Origin: CAWEWH01 sp963812775
GTDB lineage: Bacteria > Pseudomonadota > Alphaproteobacteria > Rhizobiales > Beijerinckiaceae
Reading direction: 5' to 3'
Assembly: GCA_963812775.1 (NCBI GenBank)
Contig: CAWEWH010000001.1
Span: 372,001-436,000, forward strand
DNA: 64,000 bases
Position 1 is the stretch's first letter. The number at the start of each line of letters is the position of its first letter. Made by a program: the position numbers and the translations under genes. Below, piece after piece: positions 1 to 8,216 of this stretch. The notes under the pieces were generated by a model, which was given only the letters and a program-made list of their open reading frames with translations, was not told where the DNA came from and did no database searches.

Positions 1-27
1 TTAGCTTGAGCTGAGTACCTTGAGCTA

Positions 28-1011
28 ATGCGTGAGGGTCCAGTGTTGGACAGAGCCATTGCGCCGCTTGGCGCCCCCCCACTCACCGGCGATACGGCAG
101 ACAAGGCGCCCGAACCGCGCCCTCGGCTCGGCCTGGCGCTCGGTGGCGGCGTCGCCCGCGGCTGGGCGCATCTCGGCATCCTGCGCGTGCTCATGCGCGA
201 GGGCCTCAGCCCAAGCGTCATCACCGGCACGTCGATCGGTGCCGTGGTTGGCGGCTGCTACATCAGCGGCAAGCTCGATGAGCTCGAGACTTTTGCCCGC
301 TCCCTCAGCCGCCGGCGGCTGGTGGGCCTGTTGGATTTCTCCATCGGCGGCTCCGGGCTCATCGGCGGCGATCGCCTGCGCCGGCTGCTGGAGAGCAATC
401 TTGGCGCCGCCCGCATCGAGGAACTACCGGCCCGCTTCGCGGCCATCGCCACCGAGCTCGGCACCGGCCACGAAATCTGGCTGACGCGTGGTCCGCTCAT
501 CGACGCGTTGCGCGCCTCCTATGCGCTGCCGGGCATCTTCAATCCGGTGAAGCTCGGCGGTCGCTGGCTTATGGACGGCGCCCTCGTCAATCCCATTCCG
601 GTCACCGCGGCCCGCGCGCTCGGTGCCGAAGTGGTCGTCTGCATCAATCTCAACAACGATGCGCGGCTCAGCCGCGGCACGGTGATCCCCGCCCTGGATG
701 CGGGCGTCGAGGACATGCCGGCCGAGGCACCGCAGGGCTTTCGCCTCGGCGGCTTCTTCGGCCGCCGCAGCGACGGCGCGCCGGGCATCGGCACCGTGAT
801 GGTCGACGCCTTCAACATCACCCAGGATCGCATTGCCCGCTCGCGCCTCGCCGGCGATCCGCCGGACTTGATGATCGCCCCGAAGCTCGGCCGGCTTGGC
901 TTGTTCGAGTTCCACCGCGCCGCCGAGGCCATCGATATCGGCATGGAAGCGACCGAGAGGCTGCTGCCCGATCTGCGCGAGCTGTTGGCTGACGCCACCG
1001 CAAGGCGGTGA
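28..1011 (+). CDS. Patatin-like phospholipase family protein
   Basis: Predicted serine lipid acyl hydrolase of the bacterial patatin/RssA group, 327 residues. The glycine-rich oxyanion loop GGGVARG lies near residue 40, the nucleophile elbow GTSIG near residue 68, and the catalytic Asp in DGALVNP near residue 187, so the Ser-Asp dyad is complete. There is no convincing signal peptide, which suggests a cytoplasmic or peripheral membrane enzyme; its lipid substrate cannot be told from sequence. The gene stands alone, convergent with the CBS gene. The ATG at 28 has no strong ribosome binding site and a GTG at 43 is possible. Confidence 0.9.
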   Translation: MREGPVLDRAIAPLGAPPLTGDTADKAPEPRPRLGLALGGGVARGWAHLGILRVLMREGLSPSVITGTSIGAVVGGCYISGKLDELETFARSLSRRRLVGLLDFSIGGSGLIGGDRLRRLLESNLGAARIEELPARFAAIATELGTGHEIWLTRGPLIDALRASYALPGIFNPVKLGGRWLMDGALVNPIPVTAARALGAEVVVCINLNNDARLSRGTVIPALDAGVEDMPAEAPQGFRLGGFFGRRSDGAPGIGTVMVDAFNITQDRIARSRLAGDPPDLMIAPKLGRLGLFEFHRAAEAIDIGMEATERLLPDLRELLADATARR

Positions 1012-1068
1012 CGGCAGATGACCCAGACAGATTAGATCTGCCGCGCCCGTCCGTTTAGCGTCGTCTGG

Positions 1069-1500
1069 CTACGCCGTGGCGATGTATTCGCGGAGCGCCT
1101 GGTGCTCGCTCTCGATCTCGTGCAGGCGGTGTTTCACCACGTCGCCGATCGACACGATGCCGGCGAGCCTGCCCTCGTCGAGAATGGGCACGTGGCGGAA
1201 CTTGCCGGTCGTCATCGTCTCCATGATCTCGTTGATGTCGGCCTTCGGCGTGCAGGTGACGACGCGGGTGGTCATGAAGCGGGAGACGGCTTCGTTGAGC
1301 GCCCCTGCCCCTTCCTTGGCGATCACCCTGACGATGTCGCGCTCCGACAGGATGCCGAGGATCGCCCGATCGGCACCGGTGACCAGCACCGAGCCGATGC
1401 GTCGCTCGGCGAGCACTTGGGCCGCCTCCGCCAGGGTGCGGTGCGGCTGAATGGTGACGACTTCAGGACCCTTGGTGGAGAGAATGTGCGCGACCGTCAT
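1069..1500 (-). CDS. CBS domain-containing protein
   Basis: 143-residue protein made almost entirely of two CBS motifs (about residues 10-65 and 75-130), the pair that folds into a Bateman module binding adenosyl ligands. Characteristic stretches are RRIGSVLVT and GILSERDIVR in the first half, and FRHVPILDEG and GIVSIGDVVK in the second. No enzymatic domain is attached, so it is a stand-alone sensor of unknown partner. The start is well placed: GGAGGA sits about five bases upstream of the ATG. The downstream minus-strand gene is the rhomboid protease 154 bp away, but shared transcription is not implied. Confidence 0.92.
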   Translation of the reverse strand: MTVAHILSTKGPEVVTIQPHRTLAEAAQVLAERRIGSVLVTGADRAILGILSERDIVRVIAKEGAGALNEAVSRFMTTRVVTCTPKADINEIMETMTTGKFRHVPILDEGRLAGIVSIGDVVKHRLHEIESEHQALREYIATA

Positions 1501-1654
1501 GGGCGTCCTCCGGTTGTCGTTCGGCCGAACCAGCCGGCCGTGAGCGCGACGCTCGGGGACCGCCGTCCACCGGCGTCACCTCCCTATTGTGGGCGTGGCC
1601 GGCACGCGCCGCAAGAGCGTGAGCCCGATAACCGTCACCGCAGTGCGGCAAGTT

Positions 1655-2464
1655 TTAACGCTGAGCCGGCAGTTGGGGCCGCACCGGATCGAACAGCGCG
1701 AACAAGAAAAGCCCCGCCAGGAAGCCCCCAACATGCGCTTCCCAGGCGACCGTGCCTTCGGTGAGCCCGGGCACCAGCCCGAACACCAGATTGGTGCCGA
1801 ACCAGACAACGAGAAAGACGAGGACCCTTCTGTCGGCGAGCGCTTGCATGAGCGGTTGTGCCGGCAGCCGGTCCATGAAACCCGGATCGGCTCTGAGCAC
1901 GACGAGCGGCACATCGCTGCGCAAGGCAAAGCGCATCGCCGCAGCCATGGCGCCGGAAATCGCCCCCGACGCCCCCACCATCGGGATCACGCCGGTCGAA
2001 TGCACGATGGCATGCGCGACAGCCCCGGCAATCGCGCACACGAGGAAGAACAACAGGAATCTCAGGTCGCCGAAGCGTCGCGCCACCGGGCTGCCGAAGG
2101 CGAGCAGCCACAACGAATTGAGGCCGACATGCGGCCATGACCCGTGCAGGAACGCGTAGGTCACGAAGGTCCAGGGCTTCAACGACCCGTCATCGAGAGC
2201 CTCCTTCACAAAGGCGAGGCGCTGGCTCGGCGAGCCGACCGCCAGTTCCTCGACGGCCCTCGCCGTGATGTCCGAATAGCGCTCGGGATCGAGGGCCAGC
2301 GCAACGCGGGCCGGCACAAAGCCGAAGCTCAGGAGAATGTCGATGTCCGAAGCATCCGACCCGAAGCTGCGCAGCAGGTGGATCAGGATCAATGCCAAGA
2401 TCAGCCCGACGATCACCCGCGGGGCATTGATGATGGGCTGCCGGGAAGTCTCGTCATGGGACAT
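1655..2464 (-). CDS. Rhomboid family intramembrane serine protease
   Basis: Multi-pass membrane protease cleaving substrates inside the bilayer. The catalytic serine is in the GASGAISG motif; the partner histidine is in the later helix reading HVGGFLAGLFL. An HVGLNSLWLLAFG segment matches the conserved His/Asn region of the second core helix. The first membrane helix begins near residue 15 (VIVGLILALILIHLL). I place the start at 2464, giving 269 residues, because a GAGGGG ribosome binding site precedes it; the open frame extends 44 residues further but that part looks non-coding. Substrate unknown. Confidence 0.9.
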   Translation of the reverse strand: MSHDETSRQPIINAPRVIVGLILALILIHLLRSFGSDASDIDILLSFGFVPARVALALDPERYSDITARAVEELAVGSPSQRLAFVKEALDDGSLKPWTFVTYAFLHGSWPHVGLNSLWLLAFGSPVARRFGDLRFLLFFLVCAIAGAVAHAIVHSTGVIPMVGASGAISGAMAAAMRFALRSDVPLVVLRADPGFMDRLPAQPLMQALADRRVLVFLVVWFGTNLVFGLVPGLTEGTVAWEAHVGGFLAGLFLFALFDPVRPQLPAQR

Positions 2465-2971
2465 GAGCCCCTCATATGACTGACGGCACGGCGAACAGGA
2501 AGCCGGTGCGGGCTGGTTCGTTGCGAAATAGACAGTGCGGCAAGCCCGCCCCCCTTCTTGGCGGGAGGTATTGTTGGAGCCGCCGTGCCGTCCCATGATC
2601 CTGAAAGCGCGGGCTTTGCGACACTTTCGTGCGCCAAGTCAAAAAAGCAGGAGCGCGATGCGATTGTGCTCGCATCGCGCTCCTGGCGGCCACGTCGTCA
2701 CACCCTGCCCATCTGCGAAGCCGCTCTTTACGGCGGCTGAACCTGTGCGCCCGCGATGCCACGCTAAAATTGCCCCGGCAACGTCAACCCATCGTTAACC
2801 CTAACGATTAGTTACGGTGCACAGGATCGAGGCTTCTGTGCAGGGCCCCGCACTCCCCATGGCATGGCCGCTGCAATCCCCCGAGTGATCGCGCCGCAGC
2901 CGACCCGCGGCGTGGCGGAAAGAGACAGCGCCAGCCCAAAACGAGACGGCTGGCCACTCGTGGGGACTTGG
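2465..2971. other. Intergenic region between divergent rhomboid and PAS genes
   Basis: No convincing protein gene. It holds the upstream regions of both neighbours, an AT-rich stretch around 2780-2815 that could carry the promoter of the PAS gene, and a strong hairpin with a T-tract oriented for minus-strand transcripts (listed separately). The hairpin has no annotated minus-strand gene upstream of it. Confidence 0.6.
2641..2685 (-). terminator. Orphan Rho-independent terminator on the minus strand
   Basis: A perfect 16-bp inverted repeat (2648-2663 with 2670-2685, six-base loop) reads into six T on the minus strand (A6 at 2641-2646). It is a textbook intrinsic terminator, but no minus-strand gene is recognisable between it and the PAS gene at 2972. 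It may end a small RNA or protect the rhomboid promoter region from antisense transcription. Confidence 0.75.
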
Positions 2972-3541
2972 ATGAGAATGAAGCACGTATCAACCCGCGT
3001 CCTCTTCGCCTATTGGGACGGGCTACGCGGCGAACGGACCGCCCCCGAGCGCGCCGAGATCGAGCCGGGCGCCATCCGGCACGTCCTCGCTGACACCTTC
3101 ATCCTCGACCTCGAGGAACCAGGTAGCGCCGTCTTCCGCCTCGCCGGCACGCGCCTTTGCGCCCTGTTCGGCGGCGAGATGAAGGGCCTGGACTTCGCCG
3201 CGCTGTGGCGCCGCCAGGCCGGCAATGACATCGACCATATGCTGTCCACGGTCGTCGACGATGCCGCCGGGATCGTCGGCGGCGTCGTGGGCACGACGCG
3301 CCGCGGCGCCACCGTCAACCTGGAAGTGCTGCTGCTGCCCCTGCGCCATCGCGGCCGCACCAATGCACGGCTGCTGGGCGCCATCTCGCCGGCCGTCGTC
3401 CCCTCTTGGATCGGCTTCGATCCGGTCGAGAGCCTGTCGATGCTGTCGCTCAGGGTGATCCGGACCTCTGGCCAAAAGGAGGACCCGGCGCAGGGCGAAC
3501 GCCGGCCTCACCTCGTCGTGCACAAAGGCGGGCTATCCTAG
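2972..3541 (+). CDS. PAS domain-containing protein (PAS_5-like)
   Basis: 189-residue soluble protein resembling the small alphaproteobacterial PAS_5 family: it opens with a VLFAYWDGLRG segment, then the AIRHVLADTFILDLE and FRLAGTRLCALFG strands of a PAS core covering roughly residues 10-140. No kinase, GGDEF or DNA-binding domain is present, so it is a stand-alone sensor-like protein whose ligand and partner are unknown. The start at 2972 is chosen over an open frame beginning at 2864 because GGGGA lies about seven bases upstream and the extra N-terminus is compositionally unlike a protein. Confidence 0.75.
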   Translation: MRMKHVSTRVLFAYWDGLRGERTAPERAEIEPGAIRHVLADTFILDLEEPGSAVFRLAGTRLCALFGGEMKGLDFAALWRRQAGNDIDHMLSTVVDDAAGIVGGVVGTTRRGATVNLEVLLLPLRHRGRTNARLLGAISPAVVPSWIGFDPVESLSMLSLRVIRTSGQKEDPAQGERRPHLVVHKGGLS

Positions 3542-3673
3542 TCGGCGATCGCCGGGCCGCGGCTCTACGCGGCCGCACGTCTAGGCGCACCGTTTAGCTG
3601 TGCTGATAAGTCATCGTTAACGGGGGCTCTATAGCTTGTTCCGCTCAGGCCTTCCGGCACCTGAGAGTGGTGG

Positions 3674-4306
3674 ATGTTGAAGCCAATACCGAAGCCAGAG
3701 CCGGATGCCGCCCCAAGCCCAGGTAAGCGTCCCCGGGAGCGCCGCCGCTTCAGCCGCGTCAAGATCGCGTTGCTCGGCCGCTACATGCTGTCCAGCCGCC
3801 AGGAATTCCCCTGCCAGTCCGTTGACCTGTCACCAGGCGGCGCCGCCGTGTTGGCGCCCGTCAAGGGCACCATCGGCGAGCGGGTCGTGCTCTATCTCGA
3901 GCATCTCGGCCGCATCGAGGGCCAGATCACCCGCCACTTCGAGAACGGCTTCGCCATCTCCATCTCGGCAACGCCACGCAAGCGCGACAAGCTCGCCGCC
4001 CAGCTGACCTGGCTCGCCAACCGCCAGTCGCTCGGTCTGCCGGAGGACCGCCGCCACGAGCGCATCGTGCCGCGCAATCCCCGCACCACCATGCGCACCA
4101 AGGACGGCGATGAGGCCGTCGTGCGCCTCGTCGACGTGTCGCTGTCGGGCGCCGCCGTTGCCAGCGAGCTGCGGCCGCCGATCGACATGGAAGTGGTTAT
4201 CGGCCAGACGCAAGCGCGCGTCGTCCGCCATATCGAAGGCGGCATTGCGGTCGAGTTCGTGCATCTGTTGAGCCCCGACGACGACGACGGCACTGTCGAT
4301 ATCTGA
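3674..4306 (+). CDS. Double PilZ domain protein
   Basis: 210-residue protein with two PilZ domains, the c-di-GMP receptor fold. In the first (about residues 20-115) the basic motif is RERRRFSRVK and the second signature is DLSPGGAAV. In the second (about 125-205) they are RRHERIVPRN and DVSLSGAAV. Both keep the RxxxR and (D/N)xSxxG elements needed for c-di-GMP binding. No output domain is attached. Proteins of this arrangement typically adjust motility or envelope functions through protein contacts; the partner here is unknown. An upstream PAS gene on the same strand is 130 bp away and not obviously co-transcribed. Confidence 0.88.
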   Translation: MLKPIPKPEPDAAPSPGKRPRERRRFSRVKIALLGRYMLSSRQEFPCQSVDLSPGGAAVLAPVKGTIGERVVLYLEHLGRIEGQITRHFENGFAISISATPRKRDKLAAQLTWLANRQSLGLPEDRRHERIVPRNPRTTMRTKDGDEAVVRLVDVSLSGAAVASELRPPIDMEVVIGQTQARVVRHIEGGIAVEFVHLLSPDDDDGTVDI

Positions 4307-4406
4307 GGCGCCGCTTGGCAGCCGCCAAATTCTCCTGACGCATATTGTCAGCACCGCCGCCCACATTTGTTTCGACGAGTTCCGTCTGAAACGAAACGCA
4401 CGCGAC

Positions 4407-4853
4407 ATGGACCTGATGACCACCGCAACGGGCACGCCTTTCGATCACTTTCCAAAGCCGCCTTGCGCCGAGCTCCTCGGCTGGCGGCTTCTCGACCATG
4501 ACGCCGAGCGCGGCTTCGTGCGCATCGGCTTCGACGGCAAGCGCGACTTTCTCAACCCGGCGGGCTTCATCCAAGGCGGCCTCCTCGCCGCCATGCTGGA
4601 CGACACGATGGGCCCGGCCCTGTTGATCAAGAGCCGCGGCGCGCTCTACACGGCGACCATCGACATGAACGTGAGCTTCGTGGCTCCCGCCAAACCTGGC
4701 TCGCTGTTCGGCGAAGGTCATGTCGTGCACTACGGCAAGACGATAGCCTTCCTGGAGGCCAAGCTCGTGGACGAGGCTGGCGAGCTTATCGCCCGCGCCA
4801 CGGCGACGGCGCGCGTCGTGCCGACCGAGCGCTTGCCTCGCACGACCACCTAG
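4407..4853 (+). CDS. PaaI-family hotdog thioesterase
   Basis: 148-residue single-domain hotdog protein. The segment FLNPAGFIQGGLLAAMLDD is the PaaI/4HBT signature in which the acidic residue and the GG turn position the acyl-CoA thioester, and ATIDMNVSFVAPAKPG is the typical central strand. It should hydrolyse an acyl-CoA or aryl-CoA thioester in the cytoplasm; no neighbouring catabolic genes tell which. The C-terminus ends immediately before the stop codon of a convergent small gene, leaving no intergenic space. Confidence 0.88.
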   Translation: MDLMTTATGTPFDHFPKPPCAELLGWRLLDHDAERGFVRIGFDGKRDFLNPAGFIQGGLLAAMLDDTMGPALLIKSRGALYTATIDMNVSFVAPAKPGSLFGEGHVVHYGKTIAFLEAKLVDEAGELIARATATARVVPTERLPRTTT

Positions 4854-5091
4854 TCAGGCTGAGTCAGGGCGGCGGTGAGGCAGCCGCACTTCGCTGGCGC
4901 GCCAAAGCCGAACATCGCCGGCAGCTTCTAGTCGCCCTTCATTCACCAAACGCTCGATACGGGTCCCGATCGCGGCTGCGTTTGCTGGGTCCTGGGCCCC
5001 CGCCTCCAGGGTTTGCGAAATGATCATGGCGACCTTTTTTCCACTGCGTCGCCGCAAAGGACAGGATCAGTGCGTCAAGAGGGTCGGTCAT
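4854..5091 (-). pseudogene. Small DUF3658-like protein, frameshifted at an A6 tract
   Basis: Reading from an ATG at 5091, the first 19 codons give MTDPLDALILSFAATQWKK. The frame is then lost at a run of six A (5031-5036 region). With five A the reading continues as KVAMIISQTLEAG and runs to the stop at 4854, giving a protein of about 78 residues that resembles small alphaproteobacterial proteins I associate with DUF3658. The break is a single extra base in a homopolymer, so sequencing error is as likely as a true null allele. Family assignment rests on memory of the ALILS...KVAMII...GRLEA pattern and is moderate. Confidence 0.6.
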
Positions 5092-5117
5092 AGGTCATTC
5101 CCCTGCGGGATATTTGC

Positions 5118-5151
5118 ACGGTCAAAGTCGGATTCGCTAAAATTTGACCGT
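5118..5151. promoter_or_regulatory. Inverted repeat upstream of first BTLCP gene
   Basis: Perfect 9-bp inverted repeat ACGGTCAAA / TTTGACCGT separated by 16 bases, in the unusually AT-rich 170-bp leader of the BTLCP gene at 5289. It could be an operator or the stem of a weak terminator (TATTTCTTTTACTT follows). No factor can be named. Confidence 0.4.
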
Positions 5152-5288
5152 ATTTCTTTTACTTGGATTTACTTAGCGTTTGCTAACGTAATCACAGAAT
5201 TAATCTATAAAAATGCCGGTAACTTCTTCAGCCGATCACAAAATCACTATGCGAATGTTGTCCCCGGAAAGGCAGGGGACGACAAAAA

Positions 5289-5909
5289 ATGGGCAGGGGA
5301 TCTATACGGCTTCGATGGTTTCTGACGGCGGCGGCGATCCTCGCCGCCGAGGCGGTCGTCGCGTCGAACTCGTTCCCGGTGGCGTCGCTGCCGGTGCCCG
5401 CGGAAGGCGAAGCACGCGCGCCGGTGGGCTGGTTGGGCTTCTGCAAGCGTTATCCGGCGGAATGCGCCGTCGACACGGCGCAGCCTGAGCGGGTCACGCT
5501 GACCGCGCAGGCATGGAAGGCGCTCGAGACCATCAACACGCGGGTGAATTCGACCATCGTGCCGATCACCGACATGGAGCATTGGGGCACGATCGAGCGC
5601 TGGGACCTTGCCGAAGACGGCAAGGGCGACTGCGAGGACTTCGCGCTCGTCAAGCGCAAGCGTCTCGTCGAGGTGGGGCTTCCCCGCCGCGCCCTGCTCA
5701 TGACCGTCGTCATCGACGAGGAGCAGGCTGGCCACGCGGTGCTGATGGTGCGCACCGATGCCGGCGATCTGATCCTCGACAACAAGACGAACAAGATCAA
5801 GGCGTGGGGCGAGACGCCTTACGCCTACGTCAAGCGCGAGAGCCAGGCGGCCCAAGGCTGGGTCGCGCTCGGTGGCTCAGGCTCGGCCGTCGCCACGGCG
5901 GCACCGTAA
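5289..5909 (+). CDS. Transglutaminase-like cysteine peptidase (BTLCP), copy 1
   Basis: 206-residue exported protein of the bacterial transglutaminase-like cysteine peptidase family (PF06035, LapG-like). A signal peptide spans about residues 1-27. The conserved WLGFCKRYPAECAV block follows, then the catalytic triad: Cys in KGDCEDFAL (about residue 117), His in GHAVLMV and Asp in LILDNKTN. LapG enzymes cleave surface adhesins under c-di-GMP control, but many alphaproteobacterial members have no known substrate and no LapD is visible here. A paralogue lies 325 bp downstream. Confidence 0.92.
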   Translation: MGRGSIRLRWFLTAAAILAAEAVVASNSFPVASLPVPAEGEARAPVGWLGFCKRYPAECAVDTAQPERVTLTAQAWKALETINTRVNSTIVPITDMEHWGTIERWDLAEDGKGDCEDFALVKRKRLVEVGLPRRALLMTVVIDEEQAGHAVLMVRTDAGDLILDNKTNKIKAWGETPYAYVKRESQAAQGWVALGGSGSAVATAAP

Positions 5910-5971
5910 CAAGGAGATCGCGAAGCTCGGTCATGTCCCCACCCCTCCCCGTCCCCAGACCGGGTTTCGCG

Positions 5972-6011
5972 GCGGGCCCGACTCGAACAGAGTCGGGCCC
6001 GCTTCTTTTCG
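5972..6011 (+). terminator. Rho-independent terminator after BTLCP copy 1
   Basis: Perfect 12-bp inverted repeat (5972-5983 and 5991-6002) with a 7-base loop, followed by TTCTTTTC. It separates the two tandem peptidase genes, implying independent transcription of the second. Confidence 0.85.
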
Positions 6012-6234
6012 TCGCGGATTGAGGCAGCGCGAGCGCGGCTGTCGCCGCAAGGCGAACGGCATTAACGCCTTATGATCCAAAGAGTTCCCGAAAATGTTCG
6101 GCAAATTGTGCGTGTTGCAGGAAAGCCGCGCCACATTCGAATCACAATTTTCGACAAAGGCCGCCCTTGTGTCGGCGCCATTCCCCTGAAATCGTTGCAA
6201 AATCGTGAATTGATGGGGCTGGGGAGCCGGGGGC

Positions 6235-6858
6235 TTGAAGACCTTTCTGCGACTACTGCTAGCCAGCGCGCTCGTGGGCACGGCTGCCCAGGCGCAAGAG
6301 CTGCGGGTACCCGCGGCAATGCCAAAAATTAAAGTGGCTTTCGCCCAGACCACGGGCGAGACCTCAATTCCCATCGGCTGGGTGGGGTTCTGCAAGGAAT
6401 ACCCCAAGGAATGCGCCGTCCCGACCCTTTCGGCGGTAGAGTTCCGGTTGACGCCGCTCATGTGGCGCACCCTTGTGGCCATCAACCAGAAGGTCAACCG
6501 TGCCATCCGCCCGGTCACCGATGAGGAGCATTGGGGCGTTGCCGAGCGCTGGAGCTACCCTGACGACGGCAAGGGCGATTGCGAGGACTACGTCCTCCTG
6601 AAGCGGCGCATGCTGATGGCCGCCGGGGTGCCGCGCCAGGCGTTGCTCATCACCGTGGTGCGCGACAATCGCGGCGAAGGCCATGCCGTGCTCACCGTGG
6701 CGACCGACAAGGGCGACCTCGTCCTCGACAACAAGCGCACGCAGATCCTGCCGTGGACCGAGACCGGCTACGCCTTTCTGAAGCGCCAGTCGCGCGAGCA
6801 TCCCAACCGCTGGGAAGGCATCGGCGGGCCGACTGCGACCGCGACGGCGTCACGCTGA
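6235..6858 (+). CDS. Transglutaminase-like cysteine peptidase (BTLCP), copy 2
   Basis: 207-residue paralogue of the gene at 5289. It starts with TTG at 6235 behind a purine-rich GGGGAGCC site; no in-frame ATG gives a better signal peptide (about residues 1-20 ending AQAQ). The family block is GWVGFCKEYPKECAV. The triad is intact: Cys in KGDCEDYVL, His in GHAVLTV, Asp in LVLDNKRT. Downstream halves of the two copies are very similar while the signal peptides and C-termini differ, consistent with an old tandem duplication and separate regulation. Predicted periplasmic; substrate unknown. Confidence 0.92.
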   Translation: MKTFLRLLLASALVGTAAQAQELRVPAAMPKIKVAFAQTTGETSIPIGWVGFCKEYPKECAVPTLSAVEFRLTPLMWRTLVAINQKVNRAIRPVTDEEHWGVAERWSYPDDGKGDCEDYVLLKRRMLMAAGVPRQALLITVVRDNRGEGHAVLTVATDKGDLVLDNKRTQILPWTETGYAFLKRQSREHPNRWEGIGGPTATATASR

Positions 6859-7060
6859 CCTGCCCGCCGCGGACGCCTGCGGGCCCCGCACATCAACGAC
6901 ATAGAGCGCGCTTCCGATTCAATCTCGGCGGTTCGCGCTCCAACTTATTGGCATAACTTGCGGGAGCGAGTGCATGCGCGAGAGACCGACCGTCCGGGTC
7001 GTTCTGTTCCTGCAGCGCTAATGTTTGCTGCGCATGCGTTCCGGCTGTCGTGACGAAGCC

Positions 7061-7591
7061 TCAGTCGATCAGCTTCAGACGAGCCGCGTAGCGTTTCCAG
7101 TTCTGCACATAGTGCGCTGCCGACTGCCGCAGCCCTTCGATCGCCCGTTCATCGAGCACGCGCACGGCGCGCGCCGGCGCTCCGAGGATGAGGGAGTTGT
7201 CGGGGAACTCCTTGCCCTCGGTCACCAGCGCGTTGGCGCCCACCAGGGAGTTGTTGCCGATGCGGGCGCGGTTGAGGACCGTGGCGCCCATGCCGATGAG
7301 CGAATTGTCGCCGATGGTGCAGCTATGCAGGATGGCGTGGTGGCCGATGGTGCAACCCATGCCGACCACGAGGGGATCGCCCATGTCGGTGTGCAACAGG
7401 CACCCCTCCTGGATGTTGGTCGCCGCCCCCACCTCGATCGGTTCATTGTCGCCGCGCAGCACGGCGCCGAACCAGATGCCCACATCCTCGCCGATCCTGA
7501 CCGCGCCGATCACGTGCGCGTCGGGCGCCACCCAGTAGCGGCCGGCAGGCGGACGCTCCGGCACGCGGTTGTCGAGAGCATAGATGGGCAT
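7061..7591 (-). CDS. Gamma carbonic anhydrase family protein
   Basis: 176-residue left-handed beta-helix protein built of hexapeptide turns (for example AVLRGD, IGHHAI, IGMGAT, IGNNSL). The conserved core FGAVLRGDNEPI and the three histidine regions (CLLHTD, GCTIGHHAILHSC) are those that bind the active-site metal in gamma-class carbonic anhydrases and relatives such as PaaY and YrdA. Reversible CO2 hydration is therefore possible but not established for this subfamily. GGAGGT precedes the ATG at 7591; the longer GTG start at 7597 would overlap that site and is rejected. Confidence 0.9.
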   Translation of the reverse strand: MPIYALDNRVPERPPAGRYWVAPDAHVIGAVRIGEDVGIWFGAVLRGDNEPIEVGAATNIQEGCLLHTDMGDPLVVGMGCTIGHHAILHSCTIGDNSLIGMGATVLNRARIGNNSLVGANALVTEGKEFPDNSLILGAPARAVRVLDERAIEGLRQSAAHYVQNWKRYAARLKLID

Positions 7592-7691
7592 CAACACCTC
7601 CGAGCGACGGAAAAGGTCGCGATGCGCGCCGGCCCCGGCCCCGGGGCCTCGCCATCGCCGTGTCGGCAGGAAATCCGATAGGCGGCGAAAG

Positions 7692-8021
7692 TCAAACGCC
7701 GATCAGCGCCAGGGCGAGATCGAGCACCAATCGCCCCGACATCAGGCTCCAGAGGCAGGCGATCACCGTTGCCGCGAAGACGAAGAAGAACGGCCGATGC
7801 TCGAGCGTGCCGCCAATCACCGTGTTGCGGACGATGATGAACGGCGCCGAAAAGACGACCACCGGCACGCACGCCATGGCGACGAGACCGCCGCTTTCCA
7901 GGAGCCTGAAGCTCACACGCCGGTCGGTAAACAGCTCGAAGGCGCTGGCCATGAGGCCCGCGAACGCGAAGCCGAGCATCAAAGCTTGCAGGGATTCGAC
8001 GGCGGCGGGATCGAAACTCAT
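7692..8021 (-). CDS. Small membrane protein, DUF6949-like
   Basis: 109-residue protein with about three hydrophobic segments (residues 14-30, 44-60 and 80-105). The central APFIIVRNTVIGG and terminal LWSLMSGRLVLD segments match my recollection of the DUF6949 family, found in Hyphomicrobiales genomes without known function. It lies 100 bp upstream of the carbonic anhydrase gene on the same strand and could be co-transcribed with it. Nothing in the sequence suggests catalysis. Confidence 0.7.
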   Translation of the reverse strand: MSFDPAAVESLQALMLGFAFAGLMASAFELFTDRRVSFRLLESGGLVAMACVPVVVFSAPFIIVRNTVIGGTLEHRPFFFVFAATVIACLWSLMSGRLVLDLALALIGV

Positions 8022-8216
8022 GGACTGAACTCGGCGGGAATGGCCGGCACTCTGCCCGGTTATTTACCATTCGTTAAGCCTGATCATTCAACATCGTTAA
8101 CGTTCCGATCACCATGAGCCGGCTGCCGGGGCCCGATCCCAAGGATTGTCTGGCGTTTCGAACGGGATCACGCGCCGAGGCTGTGCGCCGGGGGTCGCGA
8201 GCCTTTTGGAGTCACC

